64,000 bases of DNA, taken from NCBI RefSeq assembly GCF_002270485.1, contig NZ_NQOG01000001.1, forward strand, positions 415,932 to 479,931, read 5' to 3'. This DNA is from Anaerostipes hominis (ex Lee et al. 2021) (GTDB lineage Bacteria > Bacillota > Clostridia > Lachnospirales > Lachnospiraceae). The notes under the pieces were generated by a model that had not been told where the DNA came from, did not search any database, and saw only the letters and a program-made list of their open reading frames with translations. Both the position numbers and the translations under genes were made by a program. Below are positions 8,195 to 17,223 of this stretch, one piece after another. How positions within the stretch are numbered: position 1 is the stretch's first letter; the number at the start of each line of letters is the position of its first letter.

Positions 8195-11100
8195 TTATTT
8201 TAACCCTGTTTTCTTGATCCTGATATTTTCTTTTCCATATCGTTCTCCAAGTACATATATGAGTTCATTCTCACTGTTCACCGCGAAAGCCCGGTCCAGT
8301 CTGTTCACGGCTCTCTCCTTCCTGCAATAGACGATCACCGGATTGCTGCCCCTGTAAGGCTTCAGCATCTCATAAAACCGTTCCTGCTCTGCAAAAAAAC
8401 AGTCCTTGTCATCAAACTGTACCCAAATCTCCTGGGACAGGTCGTCAAACGTGCTGATCTGGCTGCAGATCATCTTGCTCTCTTCCTCTGAGATAGAGGT
8501 GTTTCCTTTTACAAAGATCTTGGCATCCTCTTTGAGAAGATGCTGGAAGTTGTTAAATTCTCTCGGAAATACGATGACTTCCACTGTTCCCATCAGATCT
8601 TCCACCGTCAGAAACGCCATATTCTGGTTGTTTCTGGTGAGTTTTATATTCATGTCACTGATAATGCCTCCGATGATACAGGTCTGCTTATCCTTTAATA
8701 CCGGCTGCCCCGTCTCTTCTTCCGCAACAAAATCGGATGTACTGGCTGTTGTGAGTCTCTCCAGGATCTCAACATCGTCTTCCAGCGGATGTCCGCTTAC
8801 ATAGATGCCCAGCACCTCTTTTTCGATTGCCAGTCTCTGTTCTTTGTCATATTCCCCAACGTCCGGGTACTTTATCTCAAAGCTCTCCTGCTGGTCCTCC
8901 GACATAAAGTCTAAAAGGCTCATCTGTCCGGAGATCTCCTGTTTGCGTTCCTTCTGGACACTCTCCAAGATACTTGCGTAGACGAACATCTGCTGTTTCC
9001 TTGTCCGCCCAAGTCCGTCCAGTGCCCCGGATTTGATCAGGCTCTCCACGGTCCGTTTGTTCATTTCCTTACTGGACAGCCGTTCCACCAGATCTTTCAG
9101 GCTCCTGAAAGGCCCATGTTCGGTTCTCTCTTTTAGAATCTCTTCTATGACCGGCTTTCCAAGACTCTTGATGGCACTGAGCCCGTAGCGGATACATCCG
9201 TCATCCACGGAAAACGCTCCTTCACCCTTATTGATATCCGGCGGCAGTATCCTGATCCCCATCTTTCGGCAGGCATAGATATATTCTGATACTTTATTAG
9301 TGTTTCCCAAAACGGATGTAAGCAATGCAGCCATGAATTCTTTTTGATAGTAGCATTTCAGATAAGCAGTCTGGTAAGAGACCACGGCATAGGCTGCCGC
9401 ATGGGATTTATTAAAGGCATACTTTGCAAAGTCCAGCATCTCATCCCAGATATGATTTGCCAGCTTTTCGTCGATGCCATTTTTGATACAGCCGGGGATT
9501 CCTTCCTCTTCATTGCCATATACAAAATTCTTCCGCTCCTTCACCATGACGTCGCCCTTTTTTTTGGACATGGCTCTGCGCACAAGGTCACTGCGGCCGA
9601 GTGTATATCCGGCCAGTTCCATTACGATCTGCATTACCTGTTCCTGATATACGATACATCCATATGTGGGCTTTAAGATCTTCTCCAGCTGCGGGCAGTC
9701 ATAGCGGATGCTCTCTTTATCTACTTTTCCCTTAACGTATCTCGGGATAAAGTCCATCGGTCCCGGCCGGTAAAGAGAGATACCCGCGATGATCTCCTCC
9801 AGGCTCTCCGGCTTCAGTTCCTTCATGAAAGATTTCATGCCGCCGCTTTCCAGCTGGAACACACCCTCTGTCTTTCCCTGGCCGATCATCTCATAGACTT
9901 TTGCGTCTTCCGTATCGATATCATTAATGTTAAACGGCCTGCCCTCTTTCTTCTCAATCAGGTGCACCGCATCCTGGATGACAGTCAATGTCCGAAGTCC
10001 CAGGAAATCCATTTTGAGCAGTCCCAATTCTTCGATGGTGGTCATGGTAAACTGCGTCGTTATGGCATCGTCTGTACCTTTTGCCAAAGGCACAAACTCA
10101 TCGATGGAATCCTTGCCGATCACTACGCCTGCGGCATGCATGGATGCGTGCCTCGGCAGTCCTTCCAGACGCTTCGACATGTCGATAAGATATTTTGTTT
10201 CTTCATCTTCCGCATATGCCTTTTTCAGATCAGGACTTTTTTTCAACGCCCCCTCAATGGTGATATTCAGCTCATTGGGCACCATTTTTGCAATGCTGTC
10301 CACCTTGGCGTAAGGAATATCCAGAACTCTTCCCACGTCCCGGATGACCGCCCTGGCCGCCATGGTCCCGAACGTTATGATCTGGACTACTTTGTCTTTT
10401 CCGTACTTCTCGACCACATAGTCAATGACCTCCTGTCTGCGCTCATAACAGAAATCAATATCAATATCCGGCATGGATACACGCTCCGGATTCAGGAAAC
10501 GCTCAAACAGAAGCTGGTATTTGGTGGGTTCAATATCTGTGATCTCCAGACAGTAGGATACAATGCTTCCCGCCGCAGATCCCCGCCCGGGTCCCACAGC
10601 GATACCATGGTCTTTGGCATAGCGGATAAAATCCCATACGATCAGGAAATAGTCCACATATCCCATATTTTCAATCGTGTCCAGCTCAAATTCCAGGCGC
10701 TCTCTGAGTTCCCCGGACACCTCTTTGTAACGGCGGCTGATGCCCTCATCACAAAGCTTTTTTAAATAAGAAGTAGATGTATAACCCTCAGGCACGTCAA
10801 ACTTCGGCACCTTCTGCTCTCCGAAGATAATCTCCACATTGCACCGCTTTGCTATCTTCCCTGTATTGTCTATGGCTTCTCTGGCATACGGAAAAAGCCG
10901 TTCCATCTCCTCAGGTGATTTGAGATAATATTGTCCGCCTTCATACCGCATCCTGTCCTCATCCGCCACTTTTTTTCCGGTCTGGATGCACAGCAGGATA
11001 TCATGGGGCTCCACGTCCTCCGCAAAGGTATAGTGGAGATCATTGGTGGCCACCAGCTCGATCCCTGTCTCCTTGGACATCTTTAGCAGGGCCGAGTTGA

Positions 11101-11656
11101 CTGTTGTCTGCTCACTGATCCCATGATCCTGGAGCTCCAGAAAGAAATTGCCCTTGCCGAAGATCTTCTCCAGCCTCAGGGCAGCTTCTTTTGCCTTCTC
11201 ATAGTCTCCTTCTCTGATATAAGTAGGGATCTCTCCTCCCAGACAGGCACTCAGCGCAATGATGCCTTCACTGTAAGTCTCCAGCACTTCATAATCTACT
11301 CTCGGCTTATAGTAAAACCCTTCTGTAAATCCTCTGGATACAATCTTCATCAGGTTGTGATACCCTTGGTCATTTTCAGCCAAAAGGACCAGATGGAAAT
11401 AATTGTTGCTGCCCTGTCTGCCGTCCTTTTCAAATCTGGATCCAGCCGTCACATAGATCTCACATCCAATGATTGGCTTGATGCCTTCAGCTTTGGCTGC
11501 CTTATAGAAATCAATGACTCCGTACATGGCGCCATGGTCTGTGATGGCAATGCTGTCCATCCCCAGTTCTTTGGTCTGATGCACAAGCTCCTTGATCTTA
11601 CTGGATCCATCCAGCAGACTGTATTCTGTATGAACATGTAAGTGTGTAAAACTCAT
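8195..11656 (-). CDS. dnaE: DNA polymerase III subunit alpha (DnaE type)
   Basis: This replicative polymerase catalytic subunit has 1153 residues. The order is a PHP domain (HLHVHTEYSLLDGSSKI at residues 5-21), the palm with PGRGSAAGS and the catalytic PDIDIDF motif (about residues 390-400), fingers/thumb, a helix-hairpin-helix segment near 830, and an OB-fold region about 990-1070 (TVEVIVFPREF). Firmicutes normally carry both PolC and DnaE; this is the DnaE form because it lacks an inserted 3'-5' exonuclease domain. pfkA follows 81 nt downstream. Confidence 0.95.
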   Translation of the reverse strand: MSFTHLHVHTEYSLLDGSSKIKELVHQTKELGMDSIAITDHGAMYGVIDFYKAAKAEGIKPIIGCEIYVTAGSRFEKDGRQGSNNYFHLVLLAENDQGYHNLMKIVSRGFTEGFYYKPRVDYEVLETYSEGIIALSACLGGEIPTYIREGDYEKAKEAALRLEKIFGKGNFFLELQDHGISEQTTVNSALLKMSKETGIELVATNDLHYTFAEDVEPHDILLCIQTGKKVADEDRMRYEGGQYYLKSPEEMERLFPYAREAIDNTGKIAKRCNVEIIFGEQKVPKFDVPEGYTSTSYLKKLCDEGISRRYKEVSGELRERLEFELDTIENMGYVDYFLIVWDFIRYAKDHGIAVGPGRGSAAGSIVSYCLEITDIEPTKYQLLFERFLNPERVSMPDIDIDFCYERRQEVIDYVVEKYGKDKVVQIITFGTMAARAVIRDVGRVLDIPYAKVDSIAKMVPNELNITIEGALKKSPDLKKAYAEDEETKYLIDMSKRLEGLPRHASMHAAGVVIGKDSIDEFVPLAKGTDDAITTQFTMTTIEELGLLKMDFLGLRTLTVIQDAVHLIEKKEGRPFNINDIDTEDAKVYEMIGQGKTEGVFQLESGGMKSFMKELKPESLEEIIAGISLYRPGPMDFIPRYVKGKVDKESIRYDCPQLEKILKPTYGCIVYQEQVMQIVMELAGYTLGRSDLVRRAMSKKKGDVMVKERKNFVYGNEEEGIPGCIKNGIDEKLANHIWDEMLDFAKYAFNKSHAAAYAVVSYQTAYLKCYYQKEFMAALLTSVLGNTNKVSEYIYACRKMGIRILPPDINKGEGAFSVDDGCIRYGLSAIKSLGKPVIEEILKERTEHGPFRSLKDLVERLSSKEMNKRTVESLIKSGALDGLGRTRKQQMFVYASILESVQKERKQEISGQMSLLDFMSEDQQESFEIKYPDVGEYDKEQRLAIEKEVLGIYVSGHPLEDDVEILERLTTASTSDFVAEEETGQPVLKDKQTCIIGGIISDMNIKLTRNNQNMAFLTVEDLMGTVEVIVFPREFNNFQHLLKEDAKIFVKGNTSISEEESKMICSQISTFDDLSQEIWVQFDDKDCFFAEQERFYEMLKPYRGSNPVIVYCRKERAVNRLDRAFAVNSENELIYVLGERYGKENIRIKKTGLK

Positions 11657-11674
11657 GGACTTTCTCTCCTGTAC

Positions 11675-12244
11675 TTATTCTTCACCCGGTCTCTGAGGCT
11701 CATCGTAAATATTATGTCCAGTCTCCAGGACCTTCCCCTCCACCGTAAACTTCATTGACTTTGTGCCAAGATTCTCACAGATGGTCTTTGTCACTGCCTG
11801 AACTGTCAGCACTTCACCGGAGCTGCCCATCCTGCGCAGGGTCTTTTCAAATGTATTATTAAAGTCGACGTAGGCTGTCTGCTTCTTGATCTGGAAAGAG
11901 TTGATCTTCGTCCCCTCTTCCAGGGTTCCCATCTTGATCATCTCTTTCAGCAGCTTCTGCGCCGTCACATCCTGGATCTTTACCTTTCCCTGGATCAATG
12001 TCTCCACATTGTCATCCGGCGCATAGATGGTACACTCTTTTACAACCGGCTTCTTTGATTCTGCCGTTGTGGCTGCGGCTTTTTTCCCTGTTGTCTTTTT
12101 CTTTGCCGTGGTCTTTTCTGCCTCAGTGGAAGCTTTTGTGGCCTTTTCTGTTGCCTTCTTTGTATTATCATTACTGCATCCGGCTAATCCCGCTGCAGCA
12201 GCCACAGCCAGCAGTCCGGCAAATATCAGTTTTTTCTTTCTCAT
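11675..12244 (-). CDS. GerMN-domain lipoprotein
   Basis: This 189-residue exported protein has signal peptide and lipobox LAGCSN at about residues 19-24. A low-complexity Thr/Lys/Ala linker (about residues 25-65) follows, then a single GerMN domain (TYAPDD-like strand onward, ending KVLETGHNIYDEP). GerMN domains occur in spore-germination protein GerM and in other Gram-positive lipoproteins; a role in sporulation is possible but not shown. The start at 12244 has AGGAGG at 7 nt; an earlier in-frame ATG at 12304 would bury the signal peptide. Confidence 0.8.
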   Translation of the reverse strand: MRKKKLIFAGLLAVAAAAGLAGCSNDNTKKATEKATKASTEAEKTTAKKKTTGKKAAATTAESKKPVVKECTIYAPDDNVETLIQGKVKIQDVTAQKLLKEMIKMGTLEEGTKINSFQIKKQTAYVDFNNTFEKTLRRMGSSGEVLTVQAVTKTICENLGTKSMKFTVEGKVLETGHNIYDEPQRPGEE

Positions 12245-12315
12245 AACGTGTCCTCCTTCGGTTGATCGAACAACAATTCTATACAGATATATAGATTTTA
12301 CCACAAAACCATTTC

Positions 12316-12327
12316 CTGTGCTATAAT
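12316..12327 (+). promoter_or_regulatory. Extended -10 promoter for murF
   Basis: A perfect TATAAT (12322-12327) is preceded by TG one base upstream, an extended -10 element. It lies 36 nt before the murF start, in the divergent gap with the GerMN gene. Confidence 0.6.
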
Positions 12328-12363
12328 GCTAAGGAAAAGATAAGAAGATAAAGGAGTAAGATT

Positions 12364-13719
12364 ATGGAACATATGACCATTCAGGATATTTTAGCTGCAA
12401 CCGGCGGCACCCTTCTGTGCGGCGATTCTTCTATGCCGATCAAACGCATAAGCACAGACTCCAGAACAGTGGGGCCGGATACCTTGTTTGTACCCATCAT
12501 CGGTGAACGGGTAAACGCACATAAATTTATCGACAGCGCCCTGAAAGACGGCGGAGCTGCTCTGACTCAGGAACATGACCACGCAGAAGGTCCGCATCCA
12601 TTTATCAGGGTGCCGGATACCTTAAAGGCCATGCAGCAGATCGCATCTTATTATAGAAATAAAATGTCCCTTCCGATCATCGGAATTACAGGAAGTGTTG
12701 GAAAAACCACGACCCGCGAGATGATCGCCCATGTGCTGAAGGGCAAATACCGTGTGTTTGAGACCATTGGAAACCAGAACAGCCAGGTCGGTGTGCCCTT
12801 GACCCTGGACCGCCTCACATCAAAGGATGAGATCGGAGTGCTGGAGATGGGTATGAGTGAACCGGGACAGATTACGATTCTCGGAGAGATCATTCGCCCA
12901 AATGCTGCGGTAGTCACAAATGTAGGTGTCTCCCATATTGAACAGATGGGAAGCCGGGACAATATCTGCCGTGAAAAACTGGATATCCAGAACGGTCTGG
13001 CCAAAAACGGCGTACTGTACTTAAACGGCGACAATGATATGATCCGAAAACATATCGGTTATGTGACACATTCATATAAATTTTTTGGATTTTCAGAAGA
13101 CTGCTCCTATCGTGCTGAGGAAGTAGAAGAGATCAATGGTCAGACCCATTTTACTTTCGTCCATGAAGATATGAGGGAACCAATCATTTTAAATGTTCTT
13201 GGGGATCACAATGTCTCCAACGCCCTTGCCGCAATCGCCCTGGGCCTTGCCTATGATGTTCCGATGGAAACGATCAAACGGCAGCTTGCCACATTTTCCG
13301 GACAGCGCCAGAACATTCTCAAAATGCATGGATACACGGTCATTGATGACGCCTACAATGCCAGTCCCGATTCTATGAAAGCAGGTCTTAAAATTTTATC
13401 AGATTATCAGGACAGTGGAAGAAAAGTCGCGGTTCTGTCCGATATGCTGGAGCTGGGACCAGATTCTCCGGATTACCACAGGGAAGTCGGCGAATTCCTG
13501 GGCACGGCAGATATTACGGATCTATACATCACGGGAACCCTTTCCAAAGAATATGCAAAAGCTGCACAAAAAAAGAATCCCTCACTAAAAACGAAATGGT
13601 TCGCTTCCAATCATGATCTGATATCTTATTTAAAGAATTATCTATCAGAACATGATGTAGTACTGATCAAAGCATCCAATGGGATGAAGCTGTATGAAGT
13701 GGCAAAAGCCCTTGACTAA
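12364..13719 (+). CDS. murF: UDP-MurNAc-tripeptide--D-Ala-D-Ala ligase
   Basis: This enzyme adds D-Ala-D-Ala to the UDP-MurNAc tripeptide in the cytoplasm, the last cytoplasmic ligase step before MraY. It has 451 residues with the Mur-ligase three-domain layout: an N-terminal UMP-binding domain, a central ATPase with P-loop GITGSVGKTTTREM (about residues 105-118), the EMGM motif and NVLGDHNVSNALAA, and a C-terminal domain with DAYNASPDSMKAGL. RBS AAAGGAG is at the normal distance. It stands alone between hairpins rather than in a dcw cluster, which is common in Clostridia. Confidence 0.95.
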   Translation: MEHMTIQDILAATGGTLLCGDSSMPIKRISTDSRTVGPDTLFVPIIGERVNAHKFIDSALKDGGAALTQEHDHAEGPHPFIRVPDTLKAMQQIASYYRNKMSLPIIGITGSVGKTTTREMIAHVLKGKYRVFETIGNQNSQVGVPLTLDRLTSKDEIGVLEMGMSEPGQITILGEIIRPNAAVVTNVGVSHIEQMGSRDNICREKLDIQNGLAKNGVLYLNGDNDMIRKHIGYVTHSYKFFGFSEDCSYRAEEVEEINGQTHFTFVHEDMREPIILNVLGDHNVSNALAAIALGLAYDVPMETIKRQLATFSGQRQNILKMHGYTVIDDAYNASPDSMKAGLKILSDYQDSGRKVAVLSDMLELGPDSPDYHREVGEFLGTADITDLYITGTLSKEYAKAAQKKNPSLKTKWFASNHDLISYLKNYLSEHDVVLIKASNGMKLYEVAKALD

Positions 13720-13741
13720 GAAAAATTTTGACGGATGCAAA

Positions 13742-13781
13742 AATGAAAGGCCTTCCACCTGGCGATGGAAGGCCTTTCATT
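13742..13781 (+). terminator. Strong hairpin after murF
   Basis: A 16-bp perfect stem (13742-13757 with 13766-13781) and 8-nt loop start 23 nt after the murF stop. The following tract is not T-rich, so it may act mainly as a 3'-end stabiliser or a weak terminator. Confidence 0.6.
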
Positions 13782-14012
13782 ATACCAAAATACACTTAAT
13801 GTGTGAGAGAGGGTTATCTCTAATTCAAGGGAGGGAACCTTGAATTTAGATTTATTATACATCATATTTCAGATTTTTGTGCGTCAATGTAATAAGTGGC
13901 TGTTTTATTGTCATGAAAACTTTTACTGACCCTTATTTTTCCTTTTTTATTACCGTTTATCTTATATTTTCCCCGTTTATTTTTTATGGATTCTTCTGTG
14001 ATGCGTCTTTTT
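13782..14012. other. Intergenic region with one further hairpin
   Basis: There is no convincing gene. A 9-bp inverted repeat (13822-13830 with 13838-13846; AATTCAAGG/CCTTGAATT) has a purine-rich loop GAGGGAA. The rest is AT-rich. Function unknown. Confidence 0.45.
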
Positions 14013-14041
14013 TTGACATTCTTCGTCTGCTGTGCTACTTT
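14013..14041 (+). promoter_or_regulatory. Sigma-A promoter of the nucleobase permease
   Basis: Perfect -35 TTGACA (14013-14018), 17-bp spacer, -10 TACTTT (14036-14041). The predicted start near 14048 places the leader hairpin at the very 5' end of the transcript. Confidence 0.6.
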
Positions 14042-14049
14042 AAATAGGC

Positions 14050-14097
14050 AAACCGGAGAAGATTCCCTCAGGGAAGAGAAAATTGTCCTCCGGTTTT
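14050..14097 (+). promoter_or_regulatory. Structured 5' leader hairpin of the permease mRNA
   Basis: A 9-bp outer stem (AAACCGGAG 14050-14058 with CTCCGGTTT 14088-14096) encloses an inner TTCCC/GGGAA hairpin and ends in a short T-run. It lies between the promoter and RBS. It could be an attenuator, a protein-binding leader or a stabilising element. It does not show the conserved purine-riboswitch core. Confidence 0.5.
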
Positions 14098-14129
14098 CTT
14101 CATTATCTAATATTAAAAAGGAGATTTAT

Positions 14130-15518
14130 ATGAAAAACCAATCATTTTCGTCCGCTCATGATCTGGAAGGAAGAATTCCCTTTCCCCAGGCTGTCCTTTT
14201 AGGACTGCAGCATGTCCTGGCAATGTTTGCAGGAAATCTGACTCCGATCATCCTGATCGCCGGCGCCTGCGGCATCGGTGCAGGCAGCCCTCTTCAGGTA
14301 TCTATCTTACAAAATGCCATGCTGGTAGCCGGCCTCGTAACCTTTGTACAGCTGTTCACCATTGGACCAGTGGGTGCCCGCCTTCCGGTCGTCATGGGTA
14401 CCAGCTCCGGGTTTATCGGAGTGTGTTCCGGGGTGGCAGCCTCTATGGGCGGCGGAGTGGCAGCATACGGAGCCATTCTGGGAGCGAGCATCATCGGCGG
14501 CCTGTTTGAAGGGGTTCTGGGATTTTTCTTAAAGCCCCTGCGAAAGTTTTTTCCGTCTGTGGTCACCGGTACAGTGGTCATGGCCATCGGTCTGTCTCTG
14601 ATCTCTGTGGGGATCAATTCTTTCGGAGGCGGCTCCGGAGCTGGGGATTTCGGTTCCCTCCCGAACCTTTTTGTGGGAGCTGTGGTACTGATTGTGATCG
14701 TTGTCTTAAAGCATTTCACAAAAGGTGTAACCAGCAGTTCCTCTATTCTGATCGGTGTTATTGTGGGCTACATTCTCTGCGCTGTCATGAGCCTGTTTCT
14801 GCCCACTACCTATACAAATGCAGAGGGTGCCGTGCAGACAGCTTCCTGGGTTTTAAATTGGGATAAAGTGGCCGATGCCGGCTGGTTCTCTCTTCCTAAG
14901 CTCATGCCCGTCAAGATCGTATTTGACCTGAAGGCTATCATACCGATCGCCATTATGTTTATCGTGACTTCTGTTGAGACGATAGGCGATATTTCCGGCA
15001 TCACAGAGGGAGGATTGTCCAGAGAAGCCACCGATAAAGAACTCTCCGGCGGCGTGATCTGTGACGGTTTGGGATCTTCCTTCGCTTCTGTTTTCGGAGT
15101 GCTCCCAAATACATCCTTTAGTCAGAACGTAGGTCTTGTGGGAATGACAAAGGTTGTCAACTTATATTCTATTTCCATGGGCGCAGGCTTCCTTGTAATC
15201 TGCGGACTGTTTCCCAAACTGGCGGCATTGGTCTCCATCATGCCCCAGTCCGTGCTCGGCGGAGCTGCGGTTATGATGTTCGCTTCCATCGTAGTCAGCG
15301 GAATCCAGCTGATCACCAAGGATGGAGTAAGCAACCGGATTGTAACCATCGTATCTGTGGCATTAGGACTCGGCTATGGGCTCGGCGCCAACTCCCAGGC
15401 TCTGGCAAATCTCCCTCAGGCGGTTCAGCTGATCTTCGGCGGCTCCGGGATCGTTCCCGCGGCTCTGGTTGCTATCGTCTTAAATGTAGCGATACCAAAA
15501 GAAAAATCAGACAATTAA
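14130..15518 (+). CDS. NCS2-family uracil/xanthine permease
   Basis: This 462-residue membrane transporter of the nucleobase:cation symporter-2 family has about 14 hydrophobic segments. It opens with LLGLQHVLAMFAGNLTPIIL, contains VVMGTSSGFIG, and shows the signature region TSVETIGDISGITEGGLSR with the substrate-binding Glu. The late segment GLGSSFASVFGVLPNTSFSQNVGLV matches xanthine/urate-type members. It likely imports a purine base such as xanthine or urate. I choose the start at 14130 with AAGGAG upstream, not the longer ATG at 13986, which lies before the promoter and leader. Confidence 0.88.
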   Translation: MKNQSFSSAHDLEGRIPFPQAVLLGLQHVLAMFAGNLTPIILIAGACGIGAGSPLQVSILQNAMLVAGLVTFVQLFTIGPVGARLPVVMGTSSGFIGVCSGVAASMGGGVAAYGAILGASIIGGLFEGVLGFFLKPLRKFFPSVVTGTVVMAIGLSLISVGINSFGGGSGAGDFGSLPNLFVGAVVLIVIVVLKHFTKGVTSSSSILIGVIVGYILCAVMSLFLPTTYTNAEGAVQTASWVLNWDKVADAGWFSLPKLMPVKIVFDLKAIIPIAIMFIVTSVETIGDISGITEGGLSREATDKELSGGVICDGLGSSFASVFGVLPNTSFSQNVGLVGMTKVVNLYSISMGAGFLVICGLFPKLAALVSIMPQSVLGGAAVMMFASIVVSGIQLITKDGVSNRIVTIVSVALGLGYGLGANSQALANLPQAVQLIFGGSGIVPAALVAIVLNVAIPKEKSDN

Positions 15519-15542
15519 CCACCATTTCAGGAGGAAGATCAC

Positions 15543-16385
15543 ATGAAAGTCACGACTCTCATTGAAAATCAGGCTCCGGACTCTCTGTGCAGAGAACACG
15601 GGCTGGCAATACATATTGAGTATAAAGGGAAAAACTATCTTCTGGATACCGGTGCCTCCGGACAATTTGCAGAAAATGCGCACCGGCTGGGCATCTGTCT
15701 TTCCGATGTGGATGCGGCGTTTCTCTCCCACGCTCATTACGATCACTCCGGCGGGTACCGGGAATTCTTCTCCGAGAATTCAAAAGCGGTGCTTTATCTT
15801 CAAAAGGCTGTCAGAGAAAATTGTTATTCTAAATTCCTGCTGTACAGACAATACATCGGTGTACCGAAGGGTGTTCTTAAGAACTATCGAAACCGTCTCA
15901 GGTTTATGTCCGGCACAGTGGAAACAGAGCCAGGCGTCTGGACGGTCTCACACAGCATTCCCAGACTTTCGGAGAGAGGCCGCCGCGGGCACATGTATAT
16001 TAAGGCAAAAAACAGTTTCAGGCCTGATGATTTCAGCCACGAACAGAGTCTCGTCTTTGAACGTGAACATGATCTTATGCTGTTCAACAGCTGCTGCCAT
16101 GCGGGTGTTGTTTCTATCGTTGATGAAGTCAATCATGCCCTGAAGGCAACGGGTAAGAAAGTCTCTTATGTATTCGGCGGTTTTCACACCATGGGACTCC
16201 GGGGTCCGGGCAGTATGAGCGGTCGGCCGGAAGACATCCAAGCGCTGGGAAGACATCTTCTCAATCGGGGTATCTCCTGTGTGTATACCGGCCACTGCAC
16301 GGGTATTCCCGCTTTCCGCATATTGAAAAAAACAATGAAAGAAAAAGTGCGCTATATGAAAACAGGCAGCGTCATCAGATTATAG
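15543..16385 (+). CDS. MBL-fold metallo-hydrolase
   Basis: This 280-residue metallo-beta-lactamase-fold protein has the metal motif SHAHYDHSGGY (residues 59-69), a later CCHAG histidine and GGFHTMG, plus the C-terminal TGHCTG. It resembles the archaeal/bacterial dihydropterin-ribofuranosylaminobenzene phosphate synthase-like group; the actual reaction is unknown. It starts 24 nt after the permease stop with GGAGGAAG, so it is probably cotranscribed with it, which may hint at a nucleobase or pterin-related role (inference). Confidence 0.8.
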   Translation: MKVTTLIENQAPDSLCREHGLAIHIEYKGKNYLLDTGASGQFAENAHRLGICLSDVDAAFLSHAHYDHSGGYREFFSENSKAVLYLQKAVRENCYSKFLLYRQYIGVPKGVLKNYRNRLRFMSGTVETEPGVWTVSHSIPRLSERGRRGHMYIKAKNSFRPDDFSHEQSLVFEREHDLMLFNSCCHAGVVSIVDEVNHALKATGKKVSYVFGGFHTMGLRGPGSMSGRPEDIQALGRHLLNRGISCVYTGHCTGIPAFRILKKTMKEKVRYMKTGSVIRL

Positions 16386-16398
16386 GTAAACATTTGAG

Positions 16399-16432
16399 AA
16401 AAGGAAGATGCATTCTTGCGCATCTTCCTTTT
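16399..16432. terminator. Bidirectional intrinsic terminator
   Basis: A 13-bp perfect stem (AAAAGGAAGATGC 16399-16411 with its complement 16420-16432) has T-tracts on both strands. It lies between the convergent MBL hydrolase gene and the last gene of the PTS/aldolase operon and can serve both. Confidence 0.9.
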
Positions 16433-16434
16433 CT

Positions 16435-17223
16435 TTACCAGAGCTGAAATGCTTCAGCCAGCTTTCTGACTTGTTCTTCCGAGATTCCTCTTTGTATCTT
16501 TCCCCCGTTCAGCAGATAAACCTGAGCGTTTTTTTCCACCGTCTCTATCAGACCTATTGTATCTTCAAAAGACTTTCCTGCCGCAAAAATTCCATGATAT
16601 GGCCAGAGCACCACCCGGTACTGCTCCATTTTCTTTGCCGTGGCTGGTCCGATTTCTCCTTCTCCGCACACCATCCACGGGAGCATGCCGAGCCCTTCCG
16701 GAAACACAAGCACACACTCAGAGTTCAGACTCCACATGGTTTTCGTAAATGCCTGCTCTTCTGTCTCATGGGCAAAGGTCATCGCGATAGTGTGGGTCGG
16801 GTGACAGTGCATGATCAGTTTATTGTTTGCATCGGACTGTAATCTTGCCCGGTGGCACAGCATATGAGCCGGAAATTCACTGGTCGGCCGGTTTCTTCCC
16901 TCGTCGAACCCCCAGAGCACGCTAAGTTTTCCGTCATCAATCCTTATAATTCCCAGGTCTTTCCTAGGATGTTTATGAATTGTTCTGAAAAAGGCTCCTG
17001 CCCTGGTCACAAGAAAATATTTTCCGCTCAGCCCGCCGGTGTCAAATTTTATCGGTATGCTGTTCAAAATGTTACTCTGGGACAGCCATGTATTCACCTC
17101 ATCCTCTGAGAGCAGGTACGAAAGATTTCCAGCATGGTTTTCTCCCCATCCTGCCTCCCAGAAATATCGGCATGACTCCACTGCCTCTTCCATAAACGGT
17201 GCCTTCATCACTCTGTCCGTCAT
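16435..17223 (-). CDS. Class II aldolase, L-rhamnulose-1-phosphate aldolase type
   Basis: This 262-residue zinc aldolase of the RhaD family has the metal ligands HCHPTH (about residues 138-143) and a later YHGIFAAG histidine. RhaD cleaves L-rhamnulose 1-phosphate to DHAP and L-lactaldehyde, but no rhamnose isomerase or kinase is near. The context (PTS, polyol-type dehydrogenase, DhaKL) suggests a different ketose phosphate. It is the last gene of the operon; its ATG overlaps the dhaL stop by four bases. The family call is solid and the substrate is inferred. Confidence 0.82.
   Translation of the reverse strand: MTDRVMKAPFMEEAVESCRYFWEAGWGENHAGNLSYLLSEDEVNTWLSQSNILNSIPIKFDTGGLSGKYFLVTRAGAFFRTIHKHPRKDLGIIRIDDGKLSVLWGFDEGRNRPTSEFPAHMLCHRARLQSDANNKLIMHCHPTHTIAMTFAHETEEQAFTKTMWSLNSECVLVFPEGLGMLPWMVCGEGEIGPATAKKMEQYRVVLWPYHGIFAAGKSFEDTIGLIETVEKNAQVYLLNGGKIQRGISEEQVRKLAEAFQLW

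Noticed and set aside
9962..10765. 267-residue plus-strand open frame
   Set aside because: It lies wholly inside dnaE in antisense, has no RBS and no recognisable protein features.
14013..14130. Purine riboswitch upstream of the nucleobase permease
   Set aside because: The conserved three-way junction core and its loop sequences are not present; only nested hairpins are seen.
16435..17223. Rhamnose catabolic operon
   Set aside because: The aldolase is RhaD-like, but no rhamnose isomerase, rhamnulokinase or RhaS-type regulator is present; the context is PTS and DhaKL.
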